Below, one piece after another: positions 52,166 through 60,520 of a DNA stretch of 64,000 nucleotides. The notes under the pieces are model-generated. The model ran no database searches and was not told where the DNA came from. It was given only the letters and a program-made list of their open reading frames with translations. Location: contig NZ_JBARWZ010000168.1 in NCBI RefSeq assembly GCF_049647105.1, positions 1 through 64,000 of the forward strand, in the 5' to 3' direction. Origin of the DNA: Actinophytocola sp049647105. GTDB taxonomy: Bacteria; Actinomycetota; Actinomycetes; Mycobacteriales; Pseudonocardiaceae. Positions within the stretch are counted from its first letter, which is position 1. Every line of letters begins with the position of its first letter. Position numbers and translations under genes: made by a program.

Positions 52166-52597
52166 TCAGTAGCCGCGCCTGTGCCGCATCCTGCGCCGCT
52201 GGTCACGTCCCCGGCCTTGGCCCTGCCAGCGACCGTTCACAAAAAGAAAGAAGAACAGCAGGGGGAGGAAAAACCCGATCTTGAGCACGACCAAGACCGC
52301 GCCGACGGCGAGGATCGCCGCCACGGGGATCGCGACGGGAGCCAGTTTCTCGACGAACCCGCGCTCACGCGGCGCGACGGTGCCCTTCGGCCGGCCGAAG
52401 GCGGGCTTGGGTTCTGGCAGGTCCCCGAAGAGGTCGAGCAGCTCACCACGGGTCTTGGCGGTCGCGACCCGCGCGGACCGGTCCCCGTACTCGTCGATGT
52501 CCAGCCGGCCAGCGGTCATGTGCTCGCCAAGCTTCGCGAGGGCCTCCTCGCGCTCGGCGTCACTCACCCGGATGTCCGACGGCTCGAACTCGCTCAC
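52166..52597 (-). CDS. DUF1707 membrane protein
   Basis: 143 residues from GTG 52597. Residues 8-62 are a DUF1707 domain (IRVSDAEREEALAKLGEHMTAGRL, DEYGDRSARVATAKTRGELLDLFGDLP). One hydrophobic region near 85-120 spans the membrane once or twice, then an Arg-rich tail. TACGAT ends seven bases before the start, which also has GAGGA close by. Function unknown; DUF1707 recurs in the 32441 gene. Confidence 0.75.
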   Translation of the reverse strand: MSEFEPSDIRVSDAEREEALAKLGEHMTAGRLDIDEYGDRSARVATAKTRGELLDLFGDLPEPKPAFGRPKGTVAPRERGFVEKLAPVAIPVAAILAVGAVLVVLKIGFFLPLLFFFLFVNGRWQGQGRGRDQRRRMRHRRGY

Positions 52598-52603
52598 TCC
52601 TCG

Positions 52604-52609
52604 ATCGTA
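52604..52609 (-). promoter_or_regulatory. -10 box of the DUF1707 membrane protein gene
   Basis: TACGAT (minus strand) seven bases before GTG 52597. Confidence 0.4.
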
Positions 52610-52693
52610 CGTCTGTAATCGAGTAATCAGCCGTGACGATTGCCGTGACCTGAGGGTCCTCTCAGCCAACCGGCCGGTGCCCAACCCCAACCG

Positions 52694-52807
52694 TGCCCAA
52701 CCCCCACCCTGTCCCGGGGGCATCCCGCCTTGCCAGTCTACCGGGGTATACCGACAGTTCAGGGGGTTGACGGCCTACTTGTGGACAACTGGTGCGGCTG
52801 TGGACAA
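52694..52807 (+). repeat. Composite repeat copy D
   Basis: GC-rich module at 52694-52744, then 35 bases, then TGTGGACAA at 52780-52788 and 52799-52807. The 35-base spacing from the CCGG end of the module to the first box is identical to copies B and C. The copy fills most of the 288-bp gap between the DUF1707 gene and the carboxylase gene; the remaining bases up to 52885 show only short CAGTCCGT-like repetition. Confidence 0.85.
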
Positions 52808-52885
52808 CTCGGTGTTCGCGGGCCCGGCCTGTCGGTCCTCGTCGGTACGCTGGTGTTCGGGGGGCCGAGGGCCGCAGTCCGTCCG

Positions 52886-54646
52886 TCAGTCCGTCAGCTC
52901 GCAGAGCACGCTGCCCTGCGTGACCGTCTCGCCCGTCGACACGGACAGGCCCGTCACCGTGCCTGCCTTGTGGGCGGTGACCGGGTTTTCCATCTTCATG
53001 GCCTCCAGCACCACGATCAGGTCGCCGGACTCGACGGTCTGGCCGTCCTCGACCGCGATCTTCACGATCGTGCCCTGCATCGGTGCCGCCACCGAGTCCC
53101 CTGAGGCCGCCGCGGTCTTCGCGCCCGCGCGCTTGCGGGGCTTCGCGGCCTTCTGGCCCGCTGCCGCGGTGGTGGTGGCGAAACCTTCCGGCAGGGACAC
53201 CTCGAGGCGGCGGCCGCCGACCTCGACCACCACCGTCTGCCGCTCACCCTGCTCCGGCAGCTCCTCGGTGGCCACGAACGGTTCGATCCTGTTGTCGAAC
53301 TCCGTCTCGATCCAGCGGGTGTGCACCGAGAACGACTTCCCGTCACCCACGTACGCCGGGTCGCGGACGATCACCCGGTGGAACGGCAGCACCGTCGCCA
53401 TGCCCTCGACGACCATCTCGTCCAGTGCGCGCCGCGACCGCTCCAGGGCCTCGTCGCGGGTCGCGCCCGTCACGATCACCTTCGCCAGCAGCGAGTCGAA
53501 CTGGCCGCCGATCACCGTCCCGGACTCCACGCCGGTGTCCACCCGCACCCCGGGGCCGTCCGGCGGCACGAACCTGGTCACCACGCCCGGCGCGGGCAGG
53601 AAGTTGCGGCCCGCGTCCTCGCCGTTGATGCGGAACTCGATGGAGTGGCCGCGCGGCTCGGGATCCTCGGTGAACCGCAGCTTCTCGCCCGCCGCGATGC
53701 GGAACTGCTCACGCACCAGGTCGACCCCGGCGGTCTCCTCGGACACCGGGTGCTCGACCTGCAGGCGGGTGTTGACCTCCAGGAACGAGATCGTGCCGTC
53801 CTTGCCGACCAGATACTCGACCGTGCCCGCCCCGGAGTAGCCCGCTTCCCGGCAGATCGCCTTCGCCGACGAGTGGATCTCCGCCCGCTGGGCGTCGGTG
53901 AGGAACGGGGCAGGCGCCTCCTCCACCAGCTTCTGGTGCCGCCGCTGCAACGAGCAGTCCCGGGTGCCGACCACGACCACGTTGCCGTGCTGGTCGGCGA
54001 TGACCTGCGCCTCGACGTGCCGTGGCTGGTCGAGGTAGCGCTCAACGAAACACTCGCCACGCCCGAACGCCGCGACCGCCTCCCGCACCGCCGAGTCGAA
54101 CAGCTCGGGGATCTCCTCCAGCGTCCGCGCCACCTTCAACCCGCGCCCGCCGCCGCCGAACGCGGCCTTGATCGCCACCGGCAGCCCGTGTTCCTCGGCG
54201 AACGCCACGATCTCCTCCGGCCCGCCGACCGGCTCCTTCGTGCCCGGCACCAGCGGCGCGCCCGCCCTGGTCGCGATGTGCCGGGCGGTCACCTTGTCAC
54301 CGAGGTCGCGGATGGCCTGCGGAGCCGGGCCGATCCAGGTCAGACCCGCGTCGATCACGGCCTGTGCGAACTCCGCGTTCTCCGACAGGAACCCGTAGCC
54401 GGGATGCACCGCGTCCGCGCCGGACCGGGCGGCCACGTCCAGCAGCTTGTCGATGTTCAGGTAGCTGTCGGCCGCCGTCGCGCCCCCGAGGGCGAACGCC
54501 TCGTCCGCCAACCGGACGAACATCGCGTCCCGGTCGGGGTCGGCGTACACCGCAACACTCGGCAGGTCAGCATCCCTGCACGCGCGGATGACTCGGACGG
54601 CGATCTCACCGCGGTTGGCGATCAGGATCTTGCTGAGCTGGGGCAC
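52886..54646 (-). CDS. accA3: Acyl-CoA carboxylase alpha subunit (biotin carboxylase plus biotin carrier)
   Basis: 586 residues, GTG start after GAGGGAGT. The biotin carboxylase domain (1-450) has KILIANRGEIAVR, ATP-grasp loop FGGGGRGLKVA, EVNTRLQVEHPVSEE. A linker of Lys/Arg/Ala leads to the biotin carrier domain with the EAMKMEN biotinylation site about 35 residues from the end. Closest in architecture and context to AccA3 of mycobacteria, which serves acetyl-, propionyl- and long-chain acyl-CoA carboxylases with different beta subunits. The beta and epsilon subunits are encoded at 58636-60476. Confidence 0.92.
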   Translation of the reverse strand: MPQLSKILIANRGEIAVRVIRACRDADLPSVAVYADPDRDAMFVRLADEAFALGGATAADSYLNIDKLLDVAARSGADAVHPGYGFLSENAEFAQAVIDAGLTWIGPAPQAIRDLGDKVTARHIATRAGAPLVPGTKEPVGGPEEIVAFAEEHGLPVAIKAAFGGGGRGLKVARTLEEIPELFDSAVREAVAAFGRGECFVERYLDQPRHVEAQVIADQHGNVVVVGTRDCSLQRRHQKLVEEAPAPFLTDAQRAEIHSSAKAICREAGYSGAGTVEYLVGKDGTISFLEVNTRLQVEHPVSEETAGVDLVREQFRIAAGEKLRFTEDPEPRGHSIEFRINGEDAGRNFLPAPGVVTRFVPPDGPGVRVDTGVESGTVIGGQFDSLLAKVIVTGATRDEALERSRRALDEMVVEGMATVLPFHRVIVRDPAYVGDGKSFSVHTRWIETEFDNRIEPFVATEELPEQGERQTVVVEVGGRRLEVSLPEGFATTTAAAGQKAAKPRKRAGAKTAAASGDSVAAPMQGTIVKIAVEDGQTVESGDLIVVLEAMKMENPVTAHKAGTVTGLSVSTGETVTQGSVLCELTD

Positions 54647-54753
54647 GCCCTTACTCCCTCATCGACGAGGCGGCACACTTGTTACTGGTGGGGGAGTTTA
54701 CGGACCTTGTGCGGGCATGGGGCGAGAGCAAGGTCACGAGGGTGAGGTGACGG

Positions 54754-55455
54754 GTGACACGCTCGGACAAGCCGTGGGCTGTGGTCGTCACCATCGTGGT
54801 GTGCGCGCTGGTCGCGGTCGGCGCGGTGGTCACGGCCGGTGTTGTGCGGCACGGGCGGGAGAGTTCGGCCGCCCCGCGCGAGACCACGACACCGACGACG
54901 ACCTCGTCGGGGGTGGGCGCCGACGGGTGTCTGGCCAGGCCGTGCGTGGTGCACGGGCCGGTCGTGATCGGCGACACCAAGGTGCAGCTGGTGGCGGACG
55001 CGGAAGGGCGGTCCGGCCGATTACAGATCGGTGGCGGTGGCGCGAGCTATGTGATCGAGGTGACCATCACCCGGCACGGCGCGGTACTCGGGCCCGACGC
55101 GCTGCAGTGCTCGGGCGGCCCGCTGTCCGCCTGTGTGGTGCGCGGCCCCAACGCGGACGGGATGCTTGGTCAGGTCGTGGTCGGCCGGTCCGAGAAGTGG
55201 GCCTCGGTGGACAGGCCGTTCGCGTCCGGCGCGGGGTTCGTCGCGGTCCAGGACATCTCCGGGCTGCAGATCGGGCCGGAGGTGCTCGTCGCACAGCACC
55301 GGTGCGACCCCGCGACGACGACGGACTGCTCCGGCACCCCGGTCTATGTGCAGGTCTTCACGATGAAGAGCGAACTGCTCGGCTGTACCCGCAACTACGC
55401 GCGGCTCGAGTCGATCCCTGTGGACCTGTCCCAGACGCTCAGGGCCTGCCCGTAG
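54754..55455 (+). CDS. Secreted or membrane-anchored protein of unknown function
   Basis: 233 residues from GTG 54754 (GGTGAGGTGAC upstream). One N-terminal hydrophobic helix (WAVVVTIVVCALVAVGAVVTAGVV), then a Thr/Ser/Pro stalk, then a compact outer domain with four to five cysteines (GCLARPCVV, QCSGGPLSACVV, HRCDP, DCSG, LGCTRN), probably paired in disulfides. No family recognised. The Cys distribution supports an extracytoplasmic fold. It lies between the carboxylase gene and maf. Confidence 0.65.
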   Translation: MTRSDKPWAVVVTIVVCALVAVGAVVTAGVVRHGRESSAAPRETTTPTTTSSGVGADGCLARPCVVHGPVVIGDTKVQLVADAEGRSGRLQIGGGGASYVIEVTITRHGAVLGPDALQCSGGPLSACVVRGPNADGMLGQVVVGRSEKWASVDRPFASGAGFVAVQDISGLQIGPEVLVAQHRCDPATTTDCSGTPVYVQVFTMKSELLGCTRNYARLESIPVDLSQTLRACP

Positions 55456-56059
55456 CCCACAGGTCGACCACCCGCACACCCACCTCGCCAAGGAGCCTGC
55501 GGGTCAGCGGCAGGCTGATGCCGATCACGCTGGACGGGTCGCCGTCGACGCCGTCGACGAACCAGCCGCCGAACCCGTCGAGTGTGAACCCACCCGCGAC
55601 CGACAGTGGCTCTCCTGTCCCGATGTACGCCTCGATCTCGTCCTCGGCAGGCGAACCGAACCGGATCGTGGTGGCGACGGTGCCCGTGGCGACCGCGTCG
55701 ACCACGCCGTCGCGGACGCGCAGCACGGCGTGGCCGGTCATCAGCCTGCCCTCGCCGCCCGCCATGCGCTTCCACCGCTCACGGGCGCGTTCTGGCGTGC
55801 CCGGTTTGCCGACCAGCTCGCCGTCGTGGGACAGCATCGAGTCGCAGCCGATGATCACCGCGTCGGTGTGCCCCTGCGCGACCTCGCGGGCCTTGGCCTC
55901 GGCGAGGGTGACGACCACGTGTTCGTGCGGCGCGTCCGGTGGCAGTGCGGCGGCGATGGCGTCTTCGTCGACCCCGGAGACCTGGACGACGGGTTCGATG
56001 CCCGCGGCACGCAGGACCATCAGGCGGGCGGGCGACTGGGATGCGAGAACGAACTGCAC
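55439..56059 (-). CDS. maf: Maf-family nucleoside triphosphate pyrophosphatase
   Basis: 206 residues from GTG 56059. The N-terminal motif LASQSPARLMVLRAAG, the metal/catalytic segment GCDSMLSHDGELVGKP and GKPGTPERARERW, and DGDPSSVIGISLPL at the end match Maf/YhdE. These enzymes hydrolyse dTTP/UTP or modified nucleotides and affect septum formation. Its -10-like box TAGTGT lies at the edge of the palindromic element at 56070-56237, so that element may have supplied or altered the promoter. In M. tuberculosis the homologue (Rv3282) is also in the carboxylase region. Confidence 0.88.
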   Translation of the reverse strand: MQFVLASQSPARLMVLRAAGIEPVVQVSGVDEDAIAAALPPDAPHEHVVVTLAEAKAREVAQGHTDAVIIGCDSMLSHDGELVGKPGTPERARERWKRMAGGEGRLMTGHAVLRVRDGVVDAVATGTVATTIRFGSPAEDEIEAYIGTGEPLSVAGGFTLDGFGGWFVDGVDGDPSSVIGISLPLTRRLLGEVGVRVVDLWATGRP

Positions 56060-56066
56060 GCCGGGA

Positions 56067-56072
56067 ACACTA
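56067..56072 (-). promoter_or_regulatory. -10 box of maf, inside a 16-bp palindrome
   Basis: TAGTGT on the minus strand ends eight bases before the maf GTG. It is within the perfect palindrome GGAACACT-AGTGTTCC (56064-56079), formed where the MITE-like element meets its flank. Confidence 0.45.
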
Positions 56073-56237
56073 GTGTTCCGAACCGGGAATGCGGTGCGTG
56101 AGTCGGTGGATCCAGGTTTCTGCTGGCAAGGCGCCGATCCTCTCTCGTACCGGGTTGTATTTGGGTGGATCGGCAACGCCGCCAGAAGGAAGCTGGGCCG
56201 CCGAATTACGTGCCAGATTTCCGGTTCGGGACACTAG
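56070..56237. mobile_element. 168-bp palindromic MITE-like element
   Basis: The two halves pair symmetrically about 56153/56154 with no net gap: CTAGTGT (56070-56076) with ACACTAG (56231-56237) outside, and GCCGATCC (56133-56140) with GGATCGGC (56167-56174) inside, around a 26-base loop. The outer 40 bases of each arm are roughly 80% complementary (CCGAACCGG near each end). CTAG flanks both ends and may be a 4-bp target duplication, as produced by some IS5-family elements. It encodes no credible protein. It lies between the MFS gene and maf. Confidence 0.6.
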
Positions 56238-56280
56238 GGCGCGTGCTCACCAACGGAACCTCAGGGGAACGTGATGGTGC

Positions 56281-57897
56281 TCAGGCACCATCCGCCCGCT
56301 GCCCGGACTGTGGCTGGGCCGGGATCGGCACTTCCGGGTTCCTGCGCGGCGGTCTGATGCCCGTCGCGGCCACGATGCCCAGCAGCAGCACCGCGATCGG
56401 CAGCATCAGGCTCGCCTTCGTGGCGACCGTGAAGCCGTCGTGGAACACGCCGGTGACGATGCGGCGCACGATGTCGGCCACGGCCGGGTCCAGGTCGTCG
56501 GGCACGGGCGGGCGTGACGAGTCGAACTGGCTCGCCGTGTTCGCGGCCTCGGTGATCCGGTCGACGAACTCCTCCCGGTACCGCACGGGCAGTCGTTCCG
56601 AGTACCGGCGGGCCGCGTCCGGCACGGCGAACGCCACCCCGAGCTGCAACACCAGGCCGGTCGCCGCGCTGCCCAGCACGCCGCCGACCTGGCGTGCCGT
56701 GTTGAACACACCGGACGCGGCGCCGGCCAGCTCTGGCGGCATGCCCGTGGTCGCGACGGTCGTCAGCGGCGAGAACACGAAACCGATGCCGAGGCCCGCG
56801 AGCGCGAGACCGGGGATGAGCGTGGCCGGGTCGGTGTCCGGTGCCGCCTGGTAGACGAGGGCGCCGACGGCCACGGCGAGCGTGCCGAACCCCGCGATGA
56901 TCAGGTTGCGGGCGCCGATGCGGTGCCACAGCGCGCCGGACAGCCCGGCAGCGCATGCCGCGGTCAGCGCCATGGGCAGGGCGAGCGCGCTGGACTCGAG
57001 CGCGGTCAGGCCGAGGACCGTCTGCAGGAAGAGGACGAGCGGCAGGAACATGCCGGTCATCGCGAACCCCATGGCCGCGTGCGCGAGGTTGGCGTAGGTG
57101 AACGTCGAGTTGCGGAACAGCTCGTTGGGCACCAGCGGTTCGCGGGTGCGGACCGTGACCTGCCGGTAGACGAACGCGGCGAGCAGCGCCACACCCGCGA
57201 TGAGGATGTGGACGATCGTGACCGGGCCCGCGACCGTGCCCCAGTGGTAGTGCTGGGCATTCTGCACGCCGTACACCAGCGCGAGGAGCCCGGCCGCGCA
57301 CAGCAATGTGCCGATCGGGTCGAAGCGCAGCCCTCGGCGCGGCTGCCAGTTCGGCAGGGCGACCAGCGCGATCACCAGGCTCACCACGCCGATCGGCAGG
57401 TTGATCAGGAAGATCCACTGCCAGCCGACGTGCTCGACCAGCAGGCCGCCGAGCACGGGACCCGCGAGCGTCGCGACACCGGCGACCGCGCCCCACACGG
57501 AGATCGGGACACCGCGCTTCTCCGGCGGGAACAGGCGGGTGATGAACGACAGCGTCTGCGGTGTCATGAGCGCCGCGCCGAGGCCCTGTAGCGCGCGGGC
57601 GGCGATCAGCTCGCCTGCGGAGGAGGCGAGCCCGCTCCACGCCGACGCGACGGTGAACGCGACCAGCCCGGCGACGAGGACGTTCTTCGGGCCGAACCGA
57701 TCACCGAGCCGGCCCGTGATGAGGAGCGGGACCGTGTTCGCGAGGAGGTAGACGCTGTTGACCCAGACGATCTCGTTCAGGTTCGCGTTCAGGTCGGTGA
57801 GCATCGTGGGGATCGCGACGGTGACGATCGTCGAGTCGAGCATGATCATGAAGAAGCACGCGCAGAGAGCCCACATGGCGGTCCAGGGGCTTCTCAT
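56281..57897 (-). CDS. MFS drug efflux transporter, DHA2 (EmrB/QacA) family
   Basis: 538 residues with about 14 hydrophobic segments, the count for DHA2 pumps. Motif DSTIVTVAIPTM (TM1), GRLGDRFGPKNVL (motif A) and LGPVLGGLLVEHVGWQWIFLINLPIG (motif C region) are diagnostic. A central soluble loop near 445-480 faces outside. Substrate unknown; proton-driven export of a hydrophobic compound is expected. No regulator gene adjoins it. Confidence 0.88.
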   Translation of the reverse strand: MRSPWTAMWALCACFFMIMLDSTIVTVAIPTMLTDLNANLNEIVWVNSVYLLANTVPLLITGRLGDRFGPKNVLVAGLVAFTVASAWSGLASSAGELIAARALQGLGAALMTPQTLSFITRLFPPEKRGVPISVWGAVAGVATLAGPVLGGLLVEHVGWQWIFLINLPIGVVSLVIALVALPNWQPRRGLRFDPIGTLLCAAGLLALVYGVQNAQHYHWGTVAGPVTIVHILIAGVALLAAFVYRQVTVRTREPLVPNELFRNSTFTYANLAHAAMGFAMTGMFLPLVLFLQTVLGLTALESSALALPMALTAACAAGLSGALWHRIGARNLIIAGFGTLAVAVGALVYQAAPDTDPATLIPGLALAGLGIGFVFSPLTTVATTGMPPELAGAASGVFNTARQVGGVLGSAATGLVLQLGVAFAVPDAARRYSERLPVRYREEFVDRITEAANTASQFDSSRPPVPDDLDPAVADIVRRIVTGVFHDGFTVATKASLMLPIAVLLLGIVAATGIRPPRRNPEVPIPAQPQSGQRADGA

Positions 57898-57965
57898 GCG
57901 ATGCAGTGTGTCAGTTCGGGATCAGTGGCTTGTCGGGGATCATCACCGGCGGTGAGGATAGGGGT

Positions 57966-58241
57966 ATGCGGCACCTCGATCGCGCTGCGCAGCTGCCAGT
58001 CAGCGCCAGCGGGAACCGGTTGTGCCGCCACCGCGCACCTGGCGGATGCACCGTGTGGTGCTCGTACAAGCTGTTCGCCAAGGCCATCACCTGCGCGATC
58101 GTGGTGCTGAGCCTCATCTGCGGCGGCATCTGGCTGGCCGGCGAACAACAACGCGTCCGCGAGGTCCTCTACAGCATCGCGGTCTACCTAACACTGATCG
58201 TCCCAGGCGTCATCTGGACCAACACCCAAGACCACAACTAA
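57966..58241 (+). CDS. Small membrane protein with two helices
   Basis: 91 residues from ATG 57966 (GAGGA and GGGG purines upstream; a longer frame from 57906 would run through the divergent promoter). An N-terminal Arg/His/Cys-containing stretch (SGNRLCRHRAPGGCTVWCSYK) precedes two membrane segments: AITCAIVVLSLICGGIWLAG and VLYSIAVYLTLIVPGVIW. Function unknown. It is divergent from the MFS gene and its stop is two bases before the 22-bp repeat array. Confidence 0.55.
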   Translation: MRHLDRAAQLPVSASGNRLCRHRAPGGCTVWCSYKLFAKAITCAIVVLSLICGGIWLAGEQQRVREVLYSIAVYLTLIVPGVIWTNTQDHN

Positions 58242-58242
58242 C

Positions 58243-58631
58243 CCCCCACCCCCACCAAACCCCGCGAGTCCACGGTTCAGAACCCGCGAGTCCACGGTTC
58301 GGAACCCGCGAGTCGGGCGTTCGGGACCCGCGAGTCTTCGGTTCCGAACCCGTGAGTTGGCGATTCGGAATAACAGAGTCGGCGTTCGGGCCACATCGAA
58401 CCGCCAACTCGGAGGTCCTGAACCCCCGACTCGCGAGTCCTGAACCCCCGACTCGCGAGTCCTGAACCCCCGACTCGCGGGTTCTGAACGCCCGACTCGC
58501 GGGTTCTGAACGCCCGACTCGCGGGTTCTGAACGCCCGACTCGCGGGTTCTGAACGCCCGACTCGCGGGTTCTGAACGCCCGACTCGCGGGTTCTGAAGC
58601 GTGGACTCGCGGGGTTTGGTGGGGGTGGGGG
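58243..58631. repeat. Inverted array of 22-bp units filling a convergent intergenic region
   Basis: Five units of CCCGCGAGTCNNNNGTTCNGAA type start at 58261, 58283, 58305, 58327 and 58349 (a sixth is degenerate). Nine inverted units (T[T/C]CTGAAC[G/C]CCCGACTCGCG[G/A]G) run every 22 bp from 58416 to 58613. The outer about 50 bp of each side (58243-58295 and 58580-58631) are reverse complements with one mismatch, including CCCCCACCCCCACC and its complement. The centre (58371-58415) is unrelated. No spacers, so not CRISPR. This is the only gap over 300 bp, and it contains nothing else. Confidence 0.92.
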
Positions 58632-58635
58632 TGTG

Positions 58636-58842
58636 TTAGTGGGGGAAGGCTGAGGTTTGCCAGGCGGTTGGGCCGTGGGGTAGTGGGTGGCGAAGCAGTG
58701 CTTGGCGGTTTGACCACGCCGACCGGGGGGGAGGGGCCGGTTGCTCTGGCGCGTTCAGTGAGGTGACGACCGCTATCAGTGCGGCCAGTTCTTCGTCTGT
58801 TGGGTTGCCCTGGATTACGCGTAGGTGGGGGCGGTCGTTCAT
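58636..58842 (-). CDS. accE: Acyl-CoA carboxylase epsilon subunit
   Basis: 68 residues. GNPTDEELAALIAVVTSLN is the conserved helix of actinobacterial AccE, and SNRQALLRHPLPHGPTAWQTSAFPH is its typical C-terminal signature. AccE binds the beta subunit and boosts carboxylase activity. The ATG overlaps the beta-subunit stop, giving coupled synthesis. Confidence 0.88.
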   Translation of the reverse strand: MNDRPHLRVIQGNPTDEELAALIAVVTSLNAPEQPAPPPRSAWSNRQALLRHPLPHGPTAWQTSAFPH

Positions 58843-60476
58843 AGGGGGATGTTTCCGTGCTTCTTGGGGGGGAGGGTCTCGCGCTTGTCACGGAGCAGGC
58901 GTAGTGCGCGGGCCACGTGGCCTCGGGTGTGTGATGGGGGGATCACCGCGTCCACATAGCCGCGTTCCGCCGCCTGGTACGGGTTGCACAGCGTGTCCTC
59001 GTACTCCTGCTGCAGCCGGGACCGCAGTGCGTCGACGTCCTCGCCGGAGTCGGCCGCGTTCGCGAGGGTCTTGCGGTGGACGATGTTCGCCGCGCCCTGG
59101 GCACCCATCACGGCGATCTGGGCGGTCGGCCACGCCAGGTTCATGTCGGCGCCGAGGTGCTTGGAGCCCATCACGTCGTACGCGCCGCCGTACGCCTTGC
59201 GCGTGATCACCGTGACCTTGGGCACCGTGGCCTCCGCGTACGCGTAGATCAGCTTCGCGCCGCGCCGGATGATGCCGTTCCACTCCTGGTCGGTGCCCGG
59301 CAGGAAGCCCGGCACGTCCACGAACGTCAGCACCGGCACGTTGAACGCGTCGCAGGTCCGCACGAACCGGGCCGCCTTCTCCGACGCGTCGATGTCCAGG
59401 CAGCCGGCGAACTGGGTCGGCTGGTTCGCCACGATCCCGACCGCGTGGCCCTCGACCCGGCCGAAGCCGCACAGGATGTTCGGCGCGAACATCGGCTGCA
59501 CCTCGAGGAACTCGCCGTCGTCGAGCATGCGGGTGATGACCTCGTGCATGTCGTACGGCTGGTTCGGCGAGTCCGGGATGAGCGTGTCCAGTTCGAGGTC
59601 GGACTCGGAGACGTTCGCCGCGACCGAGCCCTCCTCGGCGAACCCGGGGTACACCGGCGGGTCGGACATGTTGTTCGACGGCAGGAACGACAGCAGTTCC
59701 TTGACGTAGGCGATCGCGTCGTCCTCGTCGGCGCCCATGTAGTGCGCGTTGCCCGACTTGGTGTTGTGGGTCCGCGCGCCGCCAAGCTCCTCGAACCCGA
59801 CGTCCTCGCCGGTCACCGTCTTGATCACGTCCGGGCCGGTGATGAACATGTGCGAGGTCTTGTCGACCATCACGACGAAGTCGGTCAGCGCGGGCGAGTA
59901 CACGTGGCCGCCCGCGTTCGCGCCCATGATCAGCGAGATCTGCGGGACCACACCGGAGGCGCGGGTGTTGCGGATGAAGATCTCGCCGTAGAGGCCGAGC
60001 GACACGACCCCCTCCTGGATGCGCGCGCCGCCGCCCTCGTTGATGCCGATGATCGGGCGCCCCGTCTTGATCGCCAGGTCCATGACCTTGACGATCTTCT
60101 CGCCGTACACCTCGCCGAGCGCGCCGCCGAACACGGTCACGTCCTGGCTGAACACGCACACGGGACGGCCGTCGATGGTGCCGTGCCCGGTCACCACACC
60201 GTCGCCGTACGGCCGGTTGCGCTCCAGCCCGAAGTTGGTGGAGCGGTGCCGCGCCAGCTCGTCGAGCTCCACGAACGAGCCTGGGTCGAGCAGCGCGTCG
60301 ATGCGCTCGCGGGCGGTCTGCTTGCCCTTCGCGTGCTGCTTCGCCACCGCGCGTTCCGACCCGGCGTGCACCGCCTCGTCGCTGCGGAGGTACAGGTCAG
60401 CAAGCTTGCCGGCGGTCGTGTGGATGTCGGGTTCGCCGGTCGGCACCTGCCCTAGCGGCTCGGTCGCACTGCTCAT
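58839..60476 (-). CDS. accD5: Acyl-CoA (propionyl-CoA) carboxylase beta subunit
   Basis: 545 residues from ATG 60476; the start at 60494 would precede the -10 box. The carboxyltransferase domains show ERIDALLDPGSFVELDELARHR, GEKIVKVMDLAIKTGRP, INEGGGARIQEGVVSL, LIMGANAGGHVYSPALTDF and the second-domain IRRGAKLIYAYAEATVPKVTVITRKAYGGAYDVM. This is the AccD5/PccB type that transfers carboxyl from biotin to propionyl-CoA, making methylmalonyl-CoA. Alpha subunit is at 52886-54646 and epsilon follows. Confidence 0.93.
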   Translation of the reverse strand: MSSATEPLGQVPTGEPDIHTTAGKLADLYLRSDEAVHAGSERAVAKQHAKGKQTARERIDALLDPGSFVELDELARHRSTNFGLERNRPYGDGVVTGHGTIDGRPVCVFSQDVTVFGGALGEVYGEKIVKVMDLAIKTGRPIIGINEGGGARIQEGVVSLGLYGEIFIRNTRASGVVPQISLIMGANAGGHVYSPALTDFVVMVDKTSHMFITGPDVIKTVTGEDVGFEELGGARTHNTKSGNAHYMGADEDDAIAYVKELLSFLPSNNMSDPPVYPGFAEEGSVAANVSESDLELDTLIPDSPNQPYDMHEVITRMLDDGEFLEVQPMFAPNILCGFGRVEGHAVGIVANQPTQFAGCLDIDASEKAARFVRTCDAFNVPVLTFVDVPGFLPGTDQEWNGIIRRGAKLIYAYAEATVPKVTVITRKAYGGAYDVMGSKHLGADMNLAWPTAQIAVMGAQGAANIVHRKTLANAADSGEDVDALRSRLQQEYEDTLCNPYQAAERGYVDAVIPPSHTRGHVARALRLLRDKRETLPPKKHGNIPL

Positions 60477-60483
60477 GCTCGGG

Positions 60484-60513
60484 AGCCTAGTCACGGTTCA
60501 CGCCCGGTAAGTT
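60484..60513. promoter_or_regulatory. Divergent leaderless promoters of accD5 and birA
   Basis: TAGGCT on the minus strand (60484-60489) is eight bases before the accD5 ATG. TAAGTT on the plus strand (60508-60513) is eight bases before the birA GTG. Neither gene has a ribosome site. The 44-bp gap therefore holds two short opposing promoters. Confidence 0.55.
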
Positions 60514-60520
60514 CATCGAT

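Noticed and set aside
56089..56274. Small plus-strand open frame across the palindromic element
   Set aside because: It is spanned by the inverted repeat, has no ribosome site and no protein-like pattern.
58261..58613. Possible CRISPR array because of regular short repeats
   Set aside because: Units are directly adjacent (period 22) with no unique spacers, and change orientation halfway; no cas genes are nearby.
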